In this document: positions 6,643 to 7,612 of the stretch, in pieces
Position numbering within the stretch: the first letter of the stretch is position 1
Layout of the letters: each line of letters starts with the position of its first letter
Origin: Gammaproteobacteria bacterium
GTDB lineage: Bacteria; Pseudomonadota; Gammaproteobacteria; Pseudomonadales; Porticoccaceae
DNA length: 7,612 nt
Reading direction: 5' to 3'
NCBI GenBank assembly: GCA_003646355.1
Contig: QNFO01000046.1
Coordinates: forward strand, 1 to 7,612
Made by a program: the position numbers and the translations under genes
Notes under the pieces: model-generated
Databases searched by the model: none
Told to the model about the DNA's origin: nothing
Seen by the model: the letters and a program-made list of their open reading frames with translations, nothing else

Positions 6643-6670
6643 TCCATTACAAGGCAGCGCTAAATAAACA

Positions 6671-6713
6671 GGCCGGTCAATGGCTCAAGCCAGGCCGTCT
6701 TTTTAGCCATTGA
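6671..6713 (+). terminator. Terminator-like hairpin with overlapping alternative fold
   Basis: GGCC (6671-6674) plus TGGC (6681-6684), loop TCAA, and GCCAGGCC (6689-6696) form a bulged GC-rich hairpin followed by GTC and a five-T run (6700-6704). This is a plausible rho-independent terminator for brnTA. A second, mutually exclusive pairing exists: TCAATGGCT (6677-6685) is perfectly complementary to AGCCATTGA (6705-6713), with the T-run in its loop. The 87-bp gap between brnA and the phosphatase gene holds little else. The six-base bulge weakens the first hairpin. Confidence 0.5.
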
Positions 6714-6729
6714 TAAGCATCGAGAAAAA

Positions 6730-7344
6730 ATGACCAGACTACATCTTATCCGCCACGGCGAAACCGACTGGAATGCCGAGGGCCGCGTTCAGGGCCAACT
6801 GGAATCCGTACTCAGCGAGCTGGGCCAGCAACAAGCTGTTGAACTACAAAAGAAGCTCGCTGCCACTAACTTTGATCGGGTTTTCTCTAGCTCCAGCACC
6901 CGCGCACGCCAGACTACAGCCCTCGCTTTGAGCCACTGTGAACAACCGGTAAGTTATCAGGATGATTTGCGTGAAATTATGCTCGGCCGCTGGGAGGGTT
7001 ACCTCTATGCCGATATTGAGAAAGTAGAGCCACAAGCCGTTTTCGCCTTTCGCAATACGCCCGACATTTTTAACGTGGAGGGCGCGGAGACTTTCCATGC
7101 CTTGCAGCGTCGCGCTCTGGCCGCTGTTGAAATCATCCTCAACGATTGCGCGGGGATGGAGATCGCACTGGTCAGCCACGGCGCGTGGATAAAGTCTGTG
7201 CTATCCCACTACGAGGGCCGCCCCCTGAGCCGCTTCTGGGAGCCGCCGCGTATGCACAACTGCTGTCACAGTATTATTGAAGTCGGTGCCGATAGCGGCG
7301 AGCCACGCATTGTCAGGTATGCTGATCTCGACGAGGGGTTTTAA
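6730..7344 (+). CDS. Histidine phosphatase family protein
   Basis: Histidine phosphatase (phosphoglycerate-mutase-like branch 1) of 204 aa, cytoplasmic, acting through a phospho-histidine intermediate. Motifs: LIRHGETDWN (6-15) with catalytic H9 and R8, G18-R-V-Q-G22, R58 in STRARQTT, E82 in the REIMLGRWEG segment as likely proton donor, and SHGAW (149-153) with H150. All catalytic residues are present, so it should be active. Substrates in this family range from phosphosugars and alpha-ribazole phosphate to phosphoproteins, and no flanking cobalamin or sugar gene narrows the choice. A short GAG (6722-6724) sits 5 nt before the ATG. It lies downstream of the terminator-like hairpin and probably has its own transcription unit, unrelated to the redox cluster. 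Confidence 0.9.
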   Translation: MTRLHLIRHGETDWNAEGRVQGQLESVLSELGQQQAVELQKKLAATNFDRVFSSSSTRARQTTALALSHCEQPVSYQDDLREIMLGRWEGYLYADIEKVEPQAVFAFRNTPDIFNVEGAETFHALQRRALAAVEIILNDCAGMEIALVSHGAWIKSVLSHYEGRPLSRFWEPPRMHNCCHSIIEVGADSGEPRIVRYADLDEGF

Positions 7345-7393
7345 GCCCGCCAAGTAACTTATTAAGCCAACACCCTAATGACTTCCTACGACT

Positions 7394-7495
7394 GGAAAGG
7401 GTACTCTTTACTCATAACCGTCGGAGGCAGGGATGCCGACACCGAGCGTACATGGAGGTATTTACAGCGAGTCATGAGGGAAGAGTAGCCTTTCT
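7394..7495. repeat. Large imperfect inverted repeat enclosing two hairpins
   Basis: Bases 7394-7415 pair with 7474-7495 over 22 positions, with 18 Watson-Crick pairs, two G-U pairs (7394/7495, 7409/7480) and two mismatches (7401/7488, 7410/7479). Inside are two short hairpins: GGC-AGGGAT-GCC at 7426-7437, extendable with GTC (7420-7422) and GAC (7438-7440), and TAC-ATGGAG-GTA at 7449-7460. Their six-base loops are similar. This layout resembles dispersed intergenic structured repeats or a miniature transposable element. No clear target-site duplication is visible. Only one copy is in the window, so repetitiveness is inferred. Confidence 0.55.
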
Positions 7496-7539
7496 TCGAT
7501 TTTGCTAATTAATCCAACAATAAAAAAGCAGAATACAAA

Positions 7540-7612
7540 ATGAAGCCAAAATTACCCGTACACGACAGAACCTATCAAAACCACCATCTCGACAGCACCC
7601 GCTGGGATAACT
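7540..7612 (+). CDS. Sulfotransferase family protein, N-terminal fragment
   Basis: Partial gene running off the window: 24 complete codons starting MKPKLPVHDRTYQNHHLDST and continuing R-W-D-N. The phrase Y-x-N-H-x-x-D-S-x-R-W resembles the start of bacterial PAPS-dependent sulfotransferases of the Sulfotransfer_1 type, where a GD-[IV] segment and the PAPS-binding K-[AS]-G-T-T-W motif follow shortly after. That motif lies outside the window, so the call rests on the N-terminal signature alone. Such enzymes transfer sulfate from PAPS to hydroxyl groups of small molecules. No strong Shine-Dalgarno precedes the ATG; GCAGAA (7528-7533) is the nearest purine-rich stretch. It is separated from the phosphatase gene by the structured repeat. 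Confidence 0.65.
   Translation, partial: MKPKLPVHDRTYQNHHLDSTRWDN

Noticed and set aside
7378..7488. Open frame of 36 aa (MTSYDWKGYSLLI...MREE) between the phosphatase and sulfotransferase genes.
   Set aside because: It lies almost wholly inside the structured inverted repeat, has no ribosome-binding site and resembles no family I know. The base-pairing explains the sequence better than coding.
7394..7495. Integron attC site as the explanation for the imperfect inverted repeat.
   Set aside because: The conserved GTTRRRY and RYYYAAC core sites are not present at the ends, and no integrase or cassette array is visible.

Overview
The window reads as a compact, gene-dense stretch of a gammaproteobacterial chromosome, G+C-rich in the catabolic genes (sampled lines run from just over 50% to about 65%). 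The pdxH product closely resembles the Escherichia coli enzyme as I remember it. The gene mix (ACAD10/11-type phosphotransferase, MDR reductases, several SDRs, a sulfotransferase) would suit a marine or environmental aerobic heterotroph. That placement is an inference, and no genus is claimed.

Layout, all genes on the + strand. From 10 to 6116 there is one apparent polycistron: an APH-fold phosphotransferase, two tandem paralogous zinc-free quinone-oxidoreductase-like MDR enzymes, three different short-chain dehydrogenases (SDRs), and pdxH (pyridoxamine 5'-phosphate oxidase). Most gaps are 60 bp or less. One junction is a GTGA overlap, and the last SDR and pdxH are 4 bp apart. From 6140 to 6642 lies a BrnT/BrnA-type toxin-antitoxin pair of clearly lower G+C (about 43% by hand count) with an 8-bp palindrome over the toxin start codon. 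A terminator-like hairpin region follows at 6671-6713, then a histidine-phosphatase gene (6730-7344). An unassigned intergenic stretch (7345-7539) contains a large imperfect inverted repeat. The window ends in the first 24 codons of a sulfotransferase.

How the genes may work together. APH-fold kinases of this type (the kinase domains of ACAD10/11, and LvaA of the levulinate pathway) phosphorylate hydroxyacyl-CoAs so that the hydroxyl group can be removed. SDRs and MDR reductases supply alcohol/ketone and enone/quinone redox steps. The cluster is therefore most simply a catabolic operon for a hydroxylated or oxo-functionalised aliphatic or alicyclic acid, with acyl-CoA dehydrogenase or ligase genes possibly upstream of the window. 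The substrate cannot be read from the sequence. pdxH looks like a housekeeping gene carried at the operon's tail.

The items most worth a second look are the roughly 100-nt structured element at 7394-7495 (a 22-position outer stem enclosing two short hairpins with similar loops), the mosaic divergence of the tandem MDR pair, and the apparently leaderless, self-operated brnT start.
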